A stretch of DNA of 64,000 nt from Acidobacteriota bacterium (lineage in GTDB: Bacteria; Acidobacteriota; Blastocatellia; HR10), in NCBI GenBank assembly GCA_030550025.1, contig JAUQQC010000004.1:62001-126000 (forward strand). Reading direction: 5' to 3'. Shown here in pieces: positions 47,745-56,497 of this stretch (position 1 is the stretch's first letter; each line of letters starts with the position of its first letter). Below the pieces are notes generated by a model. It was not told the DNA's origin, did not search any database, and saw only the letters and a list, made by a program, of their open reading frames with translations. A program made the translations under genes and the position numbers.

Positions 47745-48083
47745 ATGATAAAGCGACAGAAGACGCAGAAGACGCACGTGCCGTTCATGAAGGCGATCAT
47801 TGGGCTTCCGTTCTACACGCGCGAGGAGTTCCGAAAGCAACAGCAATATGCCGAGGATCGGTTCGGCTACGAGAACTACGAGCAGTGGATTCACTCACAT
47901 CGCGAGCTGCGACGGAAGCTGGAGGCACTGGGCATCGTCGTGATCGAGGTCCCGATCAACGTCGAGGAGATGCAGCAGTACTTCCTGCAGCACGGGCTTC
48001 GAAACGATGCGGCGAATCGGAGCCAGTACGTCGCGCGAAAGCTCTTCGAGCAGCGCGATCTCGTGTCGTCCGTTCGCCGGTGA
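47745..48083 (+). CDS. Small hypothetical protein
   Basis: This 112-residue cytoplasmic protein starts with a basic segment (IKRQKTQKTHVPFMKAI), continues with an aromatic/charged region (PFYTREEFRKQQQYAEDRFGYENYEQWIHSHRELRRKLEALGIVVIEVPINVEEMQQYFLQHGL) and ends basic. No family is recognised. The ATG at 47745 follows GAGGCG; an ATG at 47787 is an alternative. It precedes the AIR synthase-like gene by 24 bp on the same strand and probably shares its transcript. Confidence 0.6.
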   Translation: MIKRQKTQKTHVPFMKAIIGLPFYTREEFRKQQQYAEDRFGYENYEQWIHSHRELRRKLEALGIVVIEVPINVEEMQQYFLQHGLRNDAANRSQYVARKLFEQRDLVSSVRR

Positions 48084-48107
48084 TCTCCGTCGCTGTGGTG
48101 GAGGAGC

Positions 48108-49139
48108 ATGTCGCGCGCCTTCGCCGTCGGGAAGCTCCCGCCGAGCGTCCTCCAACGGATGCTCGCGCAGATCCCCATTGAAGATGACCGCGTGAGGATC
48201 GGACCGCGAGTGGGCGAGGACGCTGCGGCCATCGCCCTTGGCGAGACGTACCTCATCGCGAAGACCGATCCGATCACGTTCGCCGCCGAACGCATCGGTT
48301 GGTACGCCGTGCACATCAATGCGAATGATGTGGCCGTCATGGGAGCGCGCCCTCGGTGGTTCTTGGCCGCGCTGCTGCTACCGGAAGAGAAGACCGACGC
48401 TGCACTCGTCGAGCAGATCTTCCAAGACGTCCTGAGCGCATGTCGCGAGCTGGGCGTTACACTTTGTGGCGGACATACGGAGATCACCTACGGCCTGGAT
48501 CGCCCGGTGATCGTCGGCCATATGCTCGGCGAAGTGCCTCGGGAACGGCTCGTCGAAAAACGGATGGAGCCCGGGGATCACATCCTCCTGACCAAGGGGA
48601 TCGCTATCGAGGGGACGGCGATCTTGGCGCGAGAGAAGGCCTCGGAATTAATGTCGGACGGCGAGGTGGCCCTTGTGGAACGCGCTGGGCGTTTCCTCTT
48701 CGATCCGGGCCTCAGCGTGGTGCGCGAAGCATTGCGCGCCGTCGAAGTCGCGCGCGTGCACGCCATGCATGATCCGACCGAAGGCGGTTTAGTCGGAGGC
48801 CTGTGGGAATTGGCCGTCGCCGGGGACGTGGGGATGCACATCTGGAAGGAGCGCGTTCGCATCTGGCCGGAGACCGAAGCCCTCTGTCGTCGCTTCGGAC
48901 TGGATCCGCTTCGCCTCATCGCCTCGGGAGCGCTCTTGATTGTCGCTCCGCCGCAGGAATGCTCGAAGATCATCGAGGCGCTCCGGCAGGAGCAGATCGA
49001 AGTGGCTCAGATTGGCGAAGTGAGAGAGAAGGCCTATGGTCTGAAGCTGGAGGTGGAGGGAAAGCTGATCGAACTGACTCCTCCTGAACGGGACGAGATC
49101 GCGCGGGTTTTCGAGGCCTCAAGTCCCCGAGGGGGATGA
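48108..49139 (+). CDS. AIR synthase-related protein (HypE/ThiL/PurM-like)
   Basis: This 343-residue protein has the AIRS fold pattern: PRVGEDAAAIALGETYLIAKTDPITF at about 34-58, HINANDVAVMGARPRWFLAALLLP, LCGGHTEITYG and DPTEGGLVGGLWELA. The DPTEGG and HTE signatures place it near HypE-like proteins. These bind ATP and use it to activate a carboxamide or amino group. No hydrogenase genes are in view, so a hydrogenase role is not supported here and the substrate is unknown. A GGTGGAGGAG ribosome site precedes the ATG. Confidence 0.82.
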   Translation: MSRAFAVGKLPPSVLQRMLAQIPIEDDRVRIGPRVGEDAAAIALGETYLIAKTDPITFAAERIGWYAVHINANDVAVMGARPRWFLAALLLPEEKTDAALVEQIFQDVLSACRELGVTLCGGHTEITYGLDRPVIVGHMLGEVPRERLVEKRMEPGDHILLTKGIAIEGTAILAREKASELMSDGEVALVERAGRFLFDPGLSVVREALRAVEVARVHAMHDPTEGGLVGGLWELAVAGDVGMHIWKERVRIWPETEALCRRFGLDPLRLIASGALLIVAPPQECSKIIEALRQEQIEVAQIGEVREKAYGLKLEVEGKLIELTPPERDEIARVFEASSPRGG

Positions 49140-49172
49140 ACGGCGATCGCCCGATGCCCTCCTAATGCGACT

Positions 49173-50054
49173 ATGGAACGTCGAACTTGTCGACTCCTCA
49201 TGCGCGAGCGCGCGCTGGAGCTGGGCGCGCGTACGTTGATCATGGGCGTCCTCAACGTGACGCCCGATTCGTTCTCCGACGGCGGCGAGTTCTTCTCCCC
49301 GGAGCGGGCGGTCGAGCGCGCTCTGGAGATCGAGGCCGAAGGGGCCGATCTCCTCGACATCGGGGGAGAATCCACACGTCCAGGGGCGAAGTCCGTCTCG
49401 GTCGAGGAAGAATGCCGTCGTGTCCTTCCGGTGCTCGAACGCTTACGCGACCTCCTCCATATTCCGATCTCCGTCGACACGACCAAGTACGAGGTCGCTC
49501 GCGCGGCCCTGGAGATGGGAGCGGCGATGATCAACGATGTGAGCGGTCTTCGCCGCGATGAACGACTGGCCGATTTGGCGGCTGAATTCGGTGCCGCTTT
49601 GGTCATCATGCACTCGCGGGGGACACCTGAGACCATGCAGCAGTTGCCACCGAGCCCGGATATCCTACGAGAGATCGCGGATCATTTCGCGTGGGCGCTC
49701 GCCCGCGCTCAAGCGCACGGGGTGGCTGTCGAACAGCTCGTGCTCGATCCCGGACTCGGTTTCGGCAAGACCTTTGCCGATAATCTGCTCATCTTGAATC
49801 GGCTCGGCATCTTCGCCGACTTCGGGCGTCCGCTACTGGTGGGCCCTTCGCGCAAGTCCTTCATTGGCCATATCACTGCAAAGGCACCCCGCGAGCGCAT
49901 TTTCGGCACGGCAGCCGCTGTCGTCGCGGCGATCTTTCGAGGAGCACACATCGTTCGCGTGCATGATGTGCGGGAGATGCGCGACGTCGTCCGCGTCGCC
50001 GATGCCATTCTCCAGGCCGGAGGCCCTTTGCCCTTCCTTGGACTTGCCGGTTGA
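49173..50054 (+). CDS. folP: Dihydropteroate synthase
   Basis: This 293-residue TIM-barrel enzyme has IMGVLNVTPDSFSDGGEF at about 23-40 (signature 1), LLDIGGESTRPGAKSV (pterin/diphosphate loop), SVDTTKYEVARAALEMGAAMINDVSG, LDPGLGFGKTFADNL and GPSRKSFIG. It joins dihydropterin pyrophosphate to p-aminobenzoate in folate synthesis. It follows the AIR synthase-like gene by 33 bp. The region after it is atypical and gene-poor. Confidence 0.95.
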   Translation: MERRTCRLLMRERALELGARTLIMGVLNVTPDSFSDGGEFFSPERAVERALEIEAEGADLLDIGGESTRPGAKSVSVEEECRRVLPVLERLRDLLHIPISVDTTKYEVARAALEMGAAMINDVSGLRRDERLADLAAEFGAALVIMHSRGTPETMQQLPPSPDILREIADHFAWALARAQAHGVAVEQLVLDPGLGFGKTFADNLLILNRLGIFADFGRPLLVGPSRKSFIGHITAKAPRERIFGTAAAVVAAIFRGAHIVRVHDVREMRDVVRVADAILQAGGPLPFLGLAG

Positions 50055-50071
50055 GGTGTGCGACCGAGCCT

Positions 50072-51004
50072 CTATAGAGAGGAATGGGTACGGGCGGGTG
50101 CGTTTGGACGCCCGGTGGGTGGATTGGGAGGTAAAGGAGGATGGGGCATGTTAGGAGGTACCCGCCCGTACGGTTCGCAGTCAGGGTGGAGCTTGGCCGC
50201 AAGGGATGGAAGGCCAGCAAGTGAAGAAGCCGCTCTCGCCCTCTCACCAGAAGCCGCCGCTTGAAGGTCACCTGGCTCGCCGACCTCACCCCCGTTCGCC
50301 CAGGAGGCCTTTTCGACCTCTCCCGAGCGCGTTCTCGACGAGAAAGGAGGACAGATGAAAAAGAGATGGCCCTGCCATCGGCCACCACATGAGCCCGCGC
50401 GTATCGAACCCGCCACATCCGCTTCCACTTGGAGAGGGACCTGCCGCAACCGCTGGCGTTTTCGCCGGAGCACGAATGCCCGCTTCTGGACTCGCCACTT
50501 CGCGAAGATATCCTGGCCCGAAGTCGTCGCCCGATCGTCCACTCGAGCGGGAGCAAGGAAGGGAGCCGCCGCTTGATGAGAAACGATGGCAGGGCCAATC
50601 TTGGTCAGGAGGGTGGAGCACGATCCGATGGAAGAGACATGCCGCAGCTCAGCCCGCCTTCGGTCCGCCTGAGCCGTTACCGTCATCCTCCTGAACTCGA
50701 GGTCCGCATCCGCATGAACTCTCACACGGTCATGAGCCATCGCTTCCACTTGCTCACGCGCGTTGGGAATATCCCATAGGAGCAGGAACCGTTCGGCCAG
50801 CCACATCTTTCGCTCGAACTCGCCAGAACCTCTCATCACGCGATCACGCTCCTGAACCCGTGCGCCCACATTCGAATCGGACAAAGCTGCGGCAATTCTG
50901 CGCGGCTTCCCCAGAGGCCAGCTGTCTGGGATCCCAGGGGCTATGTCGAGGATATTCAACCCGACCTCGGTAGCCCACATGTCCTTTTTGAACCAGATCG
51001 GCAT
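50072..51004 (-). CDS. Uncharacterised ORF in the atypical region (doubtful)
   Basis: This 310-residue frame has a good context: a TTGACT-17-TATAAC promoter at 51123-51095 and a GGAGG ribosome site 9 bases before the ATG at 51004. The first 110 residues (FERKMWLAERFLLLWDIPNAREQVEAMAHDRVRVHADADLEFRRM) look protein-like, but the C-terminal half is Pro/Ala/Arg-rich and resembles frame noise, so the real gene may be shorter or decayed. I recognise no family. Rare AGG codons occur more than in its neighbours. Confidence 0.3.
   Translation of the reverse strand: MPIWFKKDMWATEVGLNILDIAPGIPDSWPLGKPRRIAAALSDSNVGARVQERDRVMRGSGEFERKMWLAERFLLLWDIPNAREQVEAMAHDRVRVHADADLEFRRMTVTAQADRRRAELRHVSSIGSCSTLLTKIGPAIVSHQAAAPFLAPARVDDRATTSGQDIFAKWRVQKRAFVLRRKRQRLRQVPLQVEADVAGSIRAGSCGGRWQGHLFFICPPFSSRTRSGEVEKASWANGGEVGEPGDLQAAASGERARAASSLAGLPSLAAKLHPDCEPYGRVPPNMPHPPLPPNPPTGRPNAPARTHSSL
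50088..50171. repeat. 12-bp inverted repeat downstream of folP
   Basis: GTACGGGCGGGT (50088-50099) and ACCCGCCCGTAC (50160-50171) are perfect complements separated by 60 bp of purine-rich sequence. It could be a long-loop hairpin in the folP 3' region or the ends of a small decayed element. Confidence 0.45.
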
Positions 51005-51064
51005 CGCCTTTCGCCTCCAGAAAAGCCACCTGATAACCCGTTTCGCCTCTTGCTGCCCGCCGTC

Positions 51065-51346
51065 TCAAAGATCGCCTTGCCGACGGTCGCGCATGTTATA
51101 CCATGAGTCCCGCAAGAAGTCAAGAAAAAAGTTCAAGTGATTTCTCAACTCAGCCGGACTAACGCCTGGCGAATTAAGGACTAATATCGCCAGGAGGTAC
51201 CCATTTTGATCATAACTTGCCTCTATACTGCAACTTAACGAGGCCCGAAAGTCTATCTGAACCGACATAACCCCGCCTATTTTGCCCTTCGAAAAAAAAT
51301 CAAGCCTACTTCGAGGATGGTCCCTCTGACAGTAGCACATGGCCAT
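51065..51346 (-). CDS. Small ORF in AT-rich stretch (doubtful)
   Basis: This 93-residue frame reads with few rare residues (SVQIDFRASLSCSIEASYDQNGYLLAILVLNSPGVSPAELRNHLNFFLDFLRDSWYN). A later ATG in MSVQIDF has an AGGCGGGG site and would give 66 residues. The base composition is unlike neighbouring genes, and the promoter at 51123-51095 lies within it. No family is recognised. Confidence 0.25.
   Translation of the reverse strand: MAMCYCQRDHPRSRLDFFSKGKIGGVMSVQIDFRASLSCSIEASYDQNGYLLAILVLNSPGVSPAELRNHLNFFLDFLRDSWYNMRDRRQGDL
51095..51123 (-). promoter_or_regulatory. Near-consensus promoter in the orphan region
   Basis: On the minus strand TTGACT (51123-51118) and TATAAC (51100-51095) are separated by exactly 17 bp, each box matching five of six consensus positions. 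It reads towards the doubtful ORF at 51004. Confidence 0.55.
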
Positions 51347-51445
51347 GAGGGCCCTTTCGAGACAAACCCTCTACCGAGCGCTTTTTTGCTAACATAAAGC
51401 ATATCAGGAAATTGCAGCGAAACAGGGCTCTCGCACCCTCATCAA

Positions 51446-52780
51446 CTACCTAAGGTAGACGATGACCCGACCAGCTCTTCGCGACCTCCCAGGCTCTCCA
51501 ATGGCCAGATCTGGTTTTCTATCCCCATTGAGATCGCCAATTGCTAAGGCAGTTCCGAACTCGCCATTAACTTCCGGGTTGGGTGGGTTGAAGACCAGAT
51601 TCGCATTCGGGCCAATGGTACTTCCCCCATAGAAGACATATACCCGCCCAGCTCCTTGGCGATTGTCCACCGTTGCTCTGTAAGCGCTGACCGCGAGATC
51701 GGCTGTGCCATCGCCATTGAGGTCTCCAGCAGCTAAAGCATATCCAAAAGCAGAAGCGGCTTGGGGTATGGGCTCTTCCAGGATGAGGTTCGGGGTAGGA
51801 CTCACTGTGGGTCCACCGAAGTAAACGTACACTCGTCCCGGTCGGGATTTGCTCGGATCTTCGCTTGTGTTCGGCGATCCGACGACGATATCCGCATACC
51901 CATCACCGTTAATATCGGCGGCGATCAAGGCAGAAGCGAACGCAAAATCCGGGAGATCGGCCAGAGGGTGAGGACTCAGCAGCGTCAGGTTAGGCCGACT
52001 GCTCAAGGCCTTTCCTCCGAAGAAAACATACACGGCACCAGCCCCATTTGGTCCTCCAAACGGGGCGCCGATGAGGACATCGGCGAATCCATCTTTGTTA
52101 ATGTCCCCGGCCGCGACGGTGAAGCCAAACCAAATTGGTTCTTCGATATTCCCTTGCAGGATAGTGCGTCGTGATCCAATTGTCCTCCCTCCGTATAGGA
52201 TGACGACGGCCTCCAAAAGCCAGGCACCGATGATTAAATCGCTGGTCCCGTCTCCATCCACATCGCCAGTAGCCAGAGCTTCGCCGAAGCGACCGCCTGT
52301 CATTCCTAAATCGGGGAAATCAGGATCCGAGGGAACTGGAGCGAGTGGGCTTCGCAACGTCACCGGATTGGTTCCAAAATTCGATCCCCCACGGTAGATG
52401 AAGATTTTTCCATCGAATGCGGAATCTTCACTATCACTAGCTTCAGGAGCGCCGATGGCCAGGTCGGTCCGGCCGTCTCGGTTCCAATCGCCGGAGGTGA
52501 GAGCGCTGCCAAAACCGATTCCCGTCTCTCGAGTGGAGAGCGTCCGATTTGGCGTTCGTTGAAGCGTCGGGCGCCCGTAAAAGATGAAGACGCGTTCGTT
52601 GCCGCTGGAAACGGCCAGATCCGGGGTGCCATCGTTATTGAAATCTCCGACGGCCAGAGCCGAGCCGAAGGCCGCGTCAGCCGTCGGCCGCGATTCGGTC
52701 AGAATGAGGGGGGGATTCTGGAAAGACTGCGGGAAGGCGATGTTCCCAGTCAAAAGGAGCCCTATGAGAAAACGCTTCAT
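51446..52780 (-). CDS. Secreted seven-bladed FG-GAP (integrin-alpha-like) propeller protein
   Basis: This 444-residue protein has a short signal peptide (MKRFLIGLLLTGNIAFPQ) and seven FG-GAP repeats, each with a DxDxDG-type calcium loop: GDFNNDGTPDLAVSSG, GDWNRDGRTDLAIGAP, GDVDGDGTSDLIIGAW, GDINKDGFADVLIGAP, ADINGDGYADIVVGSP, GDLNGDGTADLAVSAY and GDLNGDRKPDLAIGEP. The last loop has Arg in place of Gly. The repeats should fold as one calcium-binding beta-propeller, probably at the cell surface. Its AT-richer codons suggest a different history from its neighbours. A 150-nt leader separates it from its promoter. Confidence 0.9.
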   Translation of the reverse strand: MKRFLIGLLLTGNIAFPQSFQNPPLILTESRPTADAAFGSALAVGDFNNDGTPDLAVSSGNERVFIFYGRPTLQRTPNRTLSTRETGIGFGSALTSGDWNRDGRTDLAIGAPEASDSEDSAFDGKIFIYRGGSNFGTNPVTLRSPLAPVPSDPDFPDLGMTGGRFGEALATGDVDGDGTSDLIIGAWLLEAVVILYGGRTIGSRRTILQGNIEEPIWFGFTVAAGDINKDGFADVLIGAPFGGPNGAGAVYVFFGGKALSSRPNLTLLSPHPLADLPDFAFASALIAADINGDGYADIVVGSPNTSEDPSKSRPGRVYVYFGGPTVSPTPNLILEEPIPQAASAFGYALAAGDLNGDGTADLAVSAYRATVDNRQGAGRVYVFYGGSTIGPNANLVFNPPNPEVNGEFGTALAIGDLNGDRKPDLAIGEPGRSRRAGRVIVYLR

Positions 52781-52944
52781 AGTACTTCACCTCCCGGAAA
52801 GTTCGTCGTGAAGCTGTGGTCTTCAAGGGCGTCTGCAGCAAAGGAGACGAGGTCCTCTCGATGAGCCATCGGAGGAGAAGGCCCCTGATCATACCTTTCG
52901 GCGAGCACGTGCCATCGCCAAGTCTCACTACTTCGCATAGCCCC

Positions 52945-52973
52945 TTTTTATCCAATTTTCCGAGCCATGACAA
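52945..52973 (-). promoter_or_regulatory. Candidate promoter of the FG-GAP gene
   Basis: On the minus strand TTGTCA (52973-52968) and TAAAAA (52950-52945) are separated by 17 bp. The leader to the ATG at 52780 would be about 155 nt and contains a GGCGA/TCGCC stem (52900-52919). Confidence 0.5.
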
Positions 52974-53064
52974 GAGGAAAAAGACCTTCACGGATGCGCT
53001 TTTTGTCGTGCCGCTGGCGTTTTCTCGGAAGATGTGCTGCACTACTGCTCAGGGAGGGAATGCT

Positions 53065-54483
53065 ATGGAGAGGATCGAGCGAGACAGTCTTGGGGAGAAG
53101 GCCGTTCCAGCCGAGGCGTATTATGGGATTCAGACGGTGCGGGCCTTGGAGAATTATCCGATCAGTGGATGGCGCCCCTTTCCGGAGCTGGTCCGGGCGA
53201 CGGTGCGGATCAAGAAGTGCGCGGCTCGGGTCAATGCGGAGCTGGGGCTTGTGGAAGAAGCCATCGCGCGCGCGATCATCGCAGCAGCTGATGAAGTGCT
53301 CGCTGGTCGGTTCGATGATCAGTTCGTCGTGGATGTCTTCAATTCCGGTGCTGGCGTGTCCTTTCACATGAATGTGAACGAAGTGTTGGCGAATCGGGCG
53401 AGTGAGCTTCTCGGGGGGCGGCGGGGGGAATATTCGCCTGTACATCCGAACGACCACGTGAATCGAGGGCAGTCCACAAATGACGTCGTGCCGACGGCGA
53501 TGCGGTTGGCAGCGCTAGAGGTCGCTCGCCCCTTGCTTGGATGCCTCGAGGAATTGACGCGAGCCTTCCACCAGAAGGGGGAGGAGTTTCACGATGTTGT
53601 GAAAGCTGGGCGCACGCATCTTCAGGACGCCGTCCCGGTTCGTCTCGGGCAGGAGTTCCGCGCCTATGCGCATATTGTCGAGGGGCACGCCCGGCGCCTA
53701 CGACAGGCTGTCGAAGAACTGCGCATCCTGGGTATCGGCGGCACAGCCGTCGGGACGGGATTGAACGCACATCCGGCCTTTCGCTCTCGCGTCATCGAGG
53801 AGTTGAGGCGAGAGACGGGGGAGGAACTGATCCCCGCCGAGGACCTGATGGCGGCGATGCAGAGCATGGCCCCTTTTGTTGCGGTCTCCGGCGCGATCAG
53901 AAACTTCGCTCTGGACCTGATCAAGATCTGCGACGATTTGCGGTTGATGGCTTCGGGACCGCGCGCGGGATTGGCCGAGATCGAGCTGCCGGCGCTGCAG
54001 CCGGGTTCCTCGATCATGCCGGGGAAGGTCAACCCCGTCATGCCCGAGATGCTGACAATGGTGTGCTTTCAGGTCATCGGCCATGATACGACCATCGCGC
54101 TTGCGGCAGCTCACGGAGAATTCGAGTTGAACGTCATGATGCCAGTGGTTGCCTTCGATCTGCTCCTCTCGGCGAAGCTGCTGACCAATGCCGTGCGCGT
54201 CTTCACCGAGAAGGCCGTCGTGGGAATTCGCGCCCATGCGGAGCGCTGCCGCTATTATGCTGAGAGCAGTCCGGCTTTGGTGACGGCGCTTGCCCCGCGC
54301 CTTGGCTACGAGCGTGCCGCTCGCGTGGCGCGCGAGCTGCTCCTGACGCGCAAGACCATTCGGGAGATCATTCGCGAAGAGGGATGGATGAGCGAGGAGG
54401 AGCTCCGCCGCGCGCTCGATGTCGAAGCGATGACCGAAGGGGGGCTCATCGGCTCGGCATCCGAGTCCCCGTCCGGGGAGTGA
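53065..54483 (+). CDS. aspA: Aspartate ammonia-lyase
   Basis: This 472-residue enzyme of the aspartase/fumarase superfamily begins IERDSLGEKAVPAEAYYGIQTVRALENYPISG, has the substrate loop PNDHVNRGQSTNDVVPTAMRLA and the superfamily signature GSSIMPGKVNPVMPEM at about 310-325. The YYGIQTVRALENYPI start favours aspartase over fumarase. It interconverts aspartate with fumarate and ammonia. The ATG at 53065 has a GGGAGGG site; a longer upstream extension is not protein-like. It converges on lysS with 3 bases between stops. Confidence 0.9.
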   Translation: MERIERDSLGEKAVPAEAYYGIQTVRALENYPISGWRPFPELVRATVRIKKCAARVNAELGLVEEAIARAIIAAADEVLAGRFDDQFVVDVFNSGAGVSFHMNVNEVLANRASELLGGRRGEYSPVHPNDHVNRGQSTNDVVPTAMRLAALEVARPLLGCLEELTRAFHQKGEEFHDVVKAGRTHLQDAVPVRLGQEFRAYAHIVEGHARRLRQAVEELRILGIGGTAVGTGLNAHPAFRSRVIEELRRETGEELIPAEDLMAAMQSMAPFVAVSGAIRNFALDLIKICDDLRLMASGPRAGLAEIELPALQPGSSIMPGKVNPVMPEMLTMVCFQVIGHDTTIALAAAHGEFELNVMMPVVAFDLLLSAKLLTNAVRVFTEKAVVGIRAHAERCRYYAESSPALVTALAPRLGYERAARVARELLLTRKTIREIIREEGWMSEEELRRALDVEAMTEGGLIGSASESPSGE

Positions 54484-54486
54484 CCG

Positions 54487-56025
54487 CTATCGTTCCGGCC
54501 GCATGTGCGGGAAGAGGATGACGTCGCGGATCGAGCGTTGATTGGTCAGGAGCATGACGAGTCGGTCAATGCCGATCCCTTCACCCGCTGTCGGCGGCAT
54601 CCCATAGCCGAGCGCGCGAATGAAGTCCTCATCCATGACCATAGCCTCTTCATCGCCGCGCTCGCGCAAGCGCATCTGCTGTTCGAAGCGGCGGTACTGC
54701 TCGGCCGGATCGTTCAATTCGCAGAAGGCGTTGGCGATCTCCAGGCCGCCGATATACAACTCGAAGCGGTGCACAATGGTCGGATCCTCTTCGCTCTGTT
54801 TCGCCAACGGGCTCAGCTCCGTTGGATAGCCCAGAACGAACGTCGGCTGAATGAGCTTCTCCTCGGCGACGTGCTCGAAGAGCTTCCCGAGCATCTGAGC
54901 GGGACTCCAGCGCGGATCGCACCGTCCGCTAATGGCTTGGAGCCATGCGGACAGGCGCTCCGGCACGTCGAGATCTTCCGGCGCGGGCGTCGGCATCGTC
55001 TCGGGCCAGTTAAGAAGGATCGCCTCTTTCAGCGTCAGACGGCGCCAAGGGCGCGTGAAGTCGATCTGGTTCCCAGCGTATTCGATGACGAGGGAGCCAC
55101 AGATGGTGCGCACCAGATGCGTGAGCAGCTCCTCGGTCAGCTCCATGAGGTCCTCGTAATCGCTGTAGGCCTCGTAGAATTCAAGCATCGTGAATTCCGG
55201 GTTGTGCTTGGTGGAGATGCCCTCGTTCCGAAAATTCCGATTCAGCTCGTAGACCTTCTCGAAGCCGCCGACGATCAACCGCTTCAGGTACAGCTCCGGA
55301 GCGATGCGCGCATAGAGGTCAATATCGAGCGCATTGTGGTGCGTGATGAAGGGGCGGGCGGCCGCTCCCGTCGCTAGCGGCGTGAGCATTGGCGTCTCCA
55401 CCTCGATGTATCCCCGTTCGTCGAAGAAGCGCCGAATCTCCTTGATGATCTGCGCGCGTCGCACGAAGACCTCGCGCGAGGCGCGGTTCGCGATCAGATC
55501 GAGATACCGTTGCCGATACCGCATCTCGATGTCCTGTAAACCGTGCCACTTCTCCGGTAGGGGGAGGAAGGCTTTCGCCAGGAAATGGAGCCGTTGGACG
55601 TGAATGGTCAACTCTCCCGTGCGGGTCACGAACAAGTATCCCTCGACGCCGATGAAATCGCCCAAGTCGAGATGGTTGTACAACTGCCACTCCCGCTCGC
55701 TCACTTCGTTGCTTCGGATGTAGATCTGGAGCCGCTGATCGCCGTCCGAGAGATGCGCGAACGCGGCGCGTCCCATCAGACGCGTCGTCATCATCCGGCC
55801 GGCGATACGCACGGCCACCTGTCGCAGCTCGGCGTTCACCCGCTCCAGTTCTTCGGGTGGCTTCGCTCCCGCATAGCGACCGTATGTCCGAACGATCTCG
55901 GCGATCGTGTGAGTGCGATCGAATTTGTGCGGGTATGGATCGAACCCGAGGGCGCGGATCACCTCGAAGTTCTTCCGCCGTTGAACCATCAATTCGTTCT
56001 CCTCCCCGAAAATCCCTCTGCTCAT
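54487..56025 (-). CDS. lysS: Lysyl-tRNA synthetase, class II
   Basis: This 512-residue enzyme has an N-terminal OB-fold anticodon-binding domain ([25 protein letters not shown]), motif 2 region [30 protein letters not shown], and motif 3 [29 protein letters not shown]. These are LysRS class II signatures. It charges tRNA-Lys. The ATG at 56025 has a GAGGAGG site about 10 bases upstream. A small gene lies 85 bp upstream on the same strand. Confidence 0.96.
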   Translation of the reverse strand: MSRGIFGEENELMVQRRKNFEVIRALGFDPYPHKFDRTHTIAEIVRTYGRYAGAKPPEELERVNAELRQVAVRIAGRMMTTRLMGRAAFAHLSDGDQRLQIYIRSNEVSEREWQLYNHLDLGDFIGVEGYLFVTRTGELTIHVQRLHFLAKAFLPLPEKWHGLQDIEMRYRQRYLDLIANRASREVFVRRAQIIKEIRRFFDERGYIEVETPMLTPLATGAAARPFITHHNALDIDLYARIAPELYLKRLIVGGFEKVYELNRNFRNEGISTKHNPEFTMLEFYEAYSDYEDLMELTEELLTHLVRTICGSLVIEYAGNQIDFTRPWRRLTLKEAILLNWPETMPTPAPEDLDVPERLSAWLQAISGRCDPRWSPAQMLGKLFEHVAEEKLIQPTFVLGYPTELSPLAKQSEEDPTIVHRFELYIGGLEIANAFCELNDPAEQYRRFEQQMRLRERGDEEAMVMDEDFIRALGYGMPPTAGEGIGIDRLVMLLTNQRSIRDVILFPHMRPER

Positions 56026-56067
56026 TCGGCCCGCGCCTCCTCACGATTTCAGGTGATGATAGGGATG

Positions 56068-56097
56068 ATGCTAGTCGGGGGGGGATGAACCGGTCAA
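56068..56097 (-). promoter_or_regulatory. Candidate promoter of lysS
   Basis: On the minus strand TTGACC (56097-56092) and TAGCAT (56073-56068) are separated by 18 bp containing an eight-C run. The match is moderate. Confidence 0.35.
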
Positions 56098-56110
56098 GGA
56101 CGCGCGCACG

Positions 56111-56359
56111 TCACTCCCGTTCGATCCACGTCCACAGCGGGTGTCCCAGCAAGGCGTACTTTTCGCGCAGGCGGCGCACGCGCTCGGCGTATTCCCCTTT
56201 GGGGAATTCTCCGGCGCGCCGCCGATCGCGCAGCCGCCGCAGCTCGTAGCAGTAGAGATCGTTGAGCTGCTCGCGCACCAGCTCCGGTGGTGTCCGATCC
56301 GTCGGGAGCAATCCGAAGCGTTTCAGCTCCTCCAGGATCTCCGCCCGATAGCGTCCCAT
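56111..56359 (-). CDS. Small charged conserved-looking protein
   Basis: This 82-residue protein is helical and charged (YRAEILEELKRFGLLPTDRTPPELVREQLNDLYCYELRRLRDRRRAGEFPKGEYAERVRRLREKY) and ends GHPLWTWIERE. A GGAGGTCACG site precedes the ATG, and a TATAGT -10-like element lies 20 bp further up (56382-56377), so it is likely expressed. No family is recognised. It precedes lysS. Confidence 0.65.
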   Translation of the reverse strand: MGRYRAEILEELKRFGLLPTDRTPPELVREQLNDLYCYELRRLRDRRRAGEFPKGEYAERVRRLREKYALLGHPLWTWIERE

Positions 56360-56434
56360 CGTGACCTCCGACAGACACTATAGCATAGGACGCTCGAACG
56401 TGTCCTGAGCCCGAAGCGGCCTCCGGGGCCAGCG

Positions 56435-56463
56435 TTGACCGGTATCGAGGGCGATGGTATTTT
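56435..56463 (+). promoter_or_regulatory. Candidate promoter of ftsY
   Basis: TTGACC (56435-56440) and TATTTT (56458-56463) are separated by 17 bp, 34 bp before the ftsY ATG. Confidence 0.5.
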
Positions 56464-56497
56464 TGCCCTTTTGGAGGTCGAGGAGGGATGAGACGCT

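Larger units (their letters stand above)
50055..51445. other. Atypical, gene-poor region between folP and the FG-GAP gene
   Basis: About 1.4 kb contains no confidently recognised gene. The first kilobase has several overlapping Arg/Pro-rich frames typical of high-GC non-coding DNA. The last 300 bases (51120-51440) are clearly more AT-rich than the neighbourhood. It contains a 12-bp inverted repeat (50088-50171), a good minus-strand promoter (51095-51123) and two weak ORFs listed separately. It may be a degraded mobile or horizontally acquired segment. Confidence 0.5.

Noticed and set aside
47598-47894. 98-codon minus-strand frame upstream of htpX
   Set aside because: It overlaps the htpX start and the plus-strand 112-aa gene and has no ribosome site.
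50355-50576. Small plus-strand ORF preceded by AAAGGAGGACAG
   Set aside because: The site is good, but the 73 residues are Arg/Trp-rich noise and overlap the better-supported minus-strand frame.
52677-53042. 121-codon minus-strand frame before the FG-GAP gene
   Set aside because: It overlaps the predicted promoter and leader and has no protein-like pattern.
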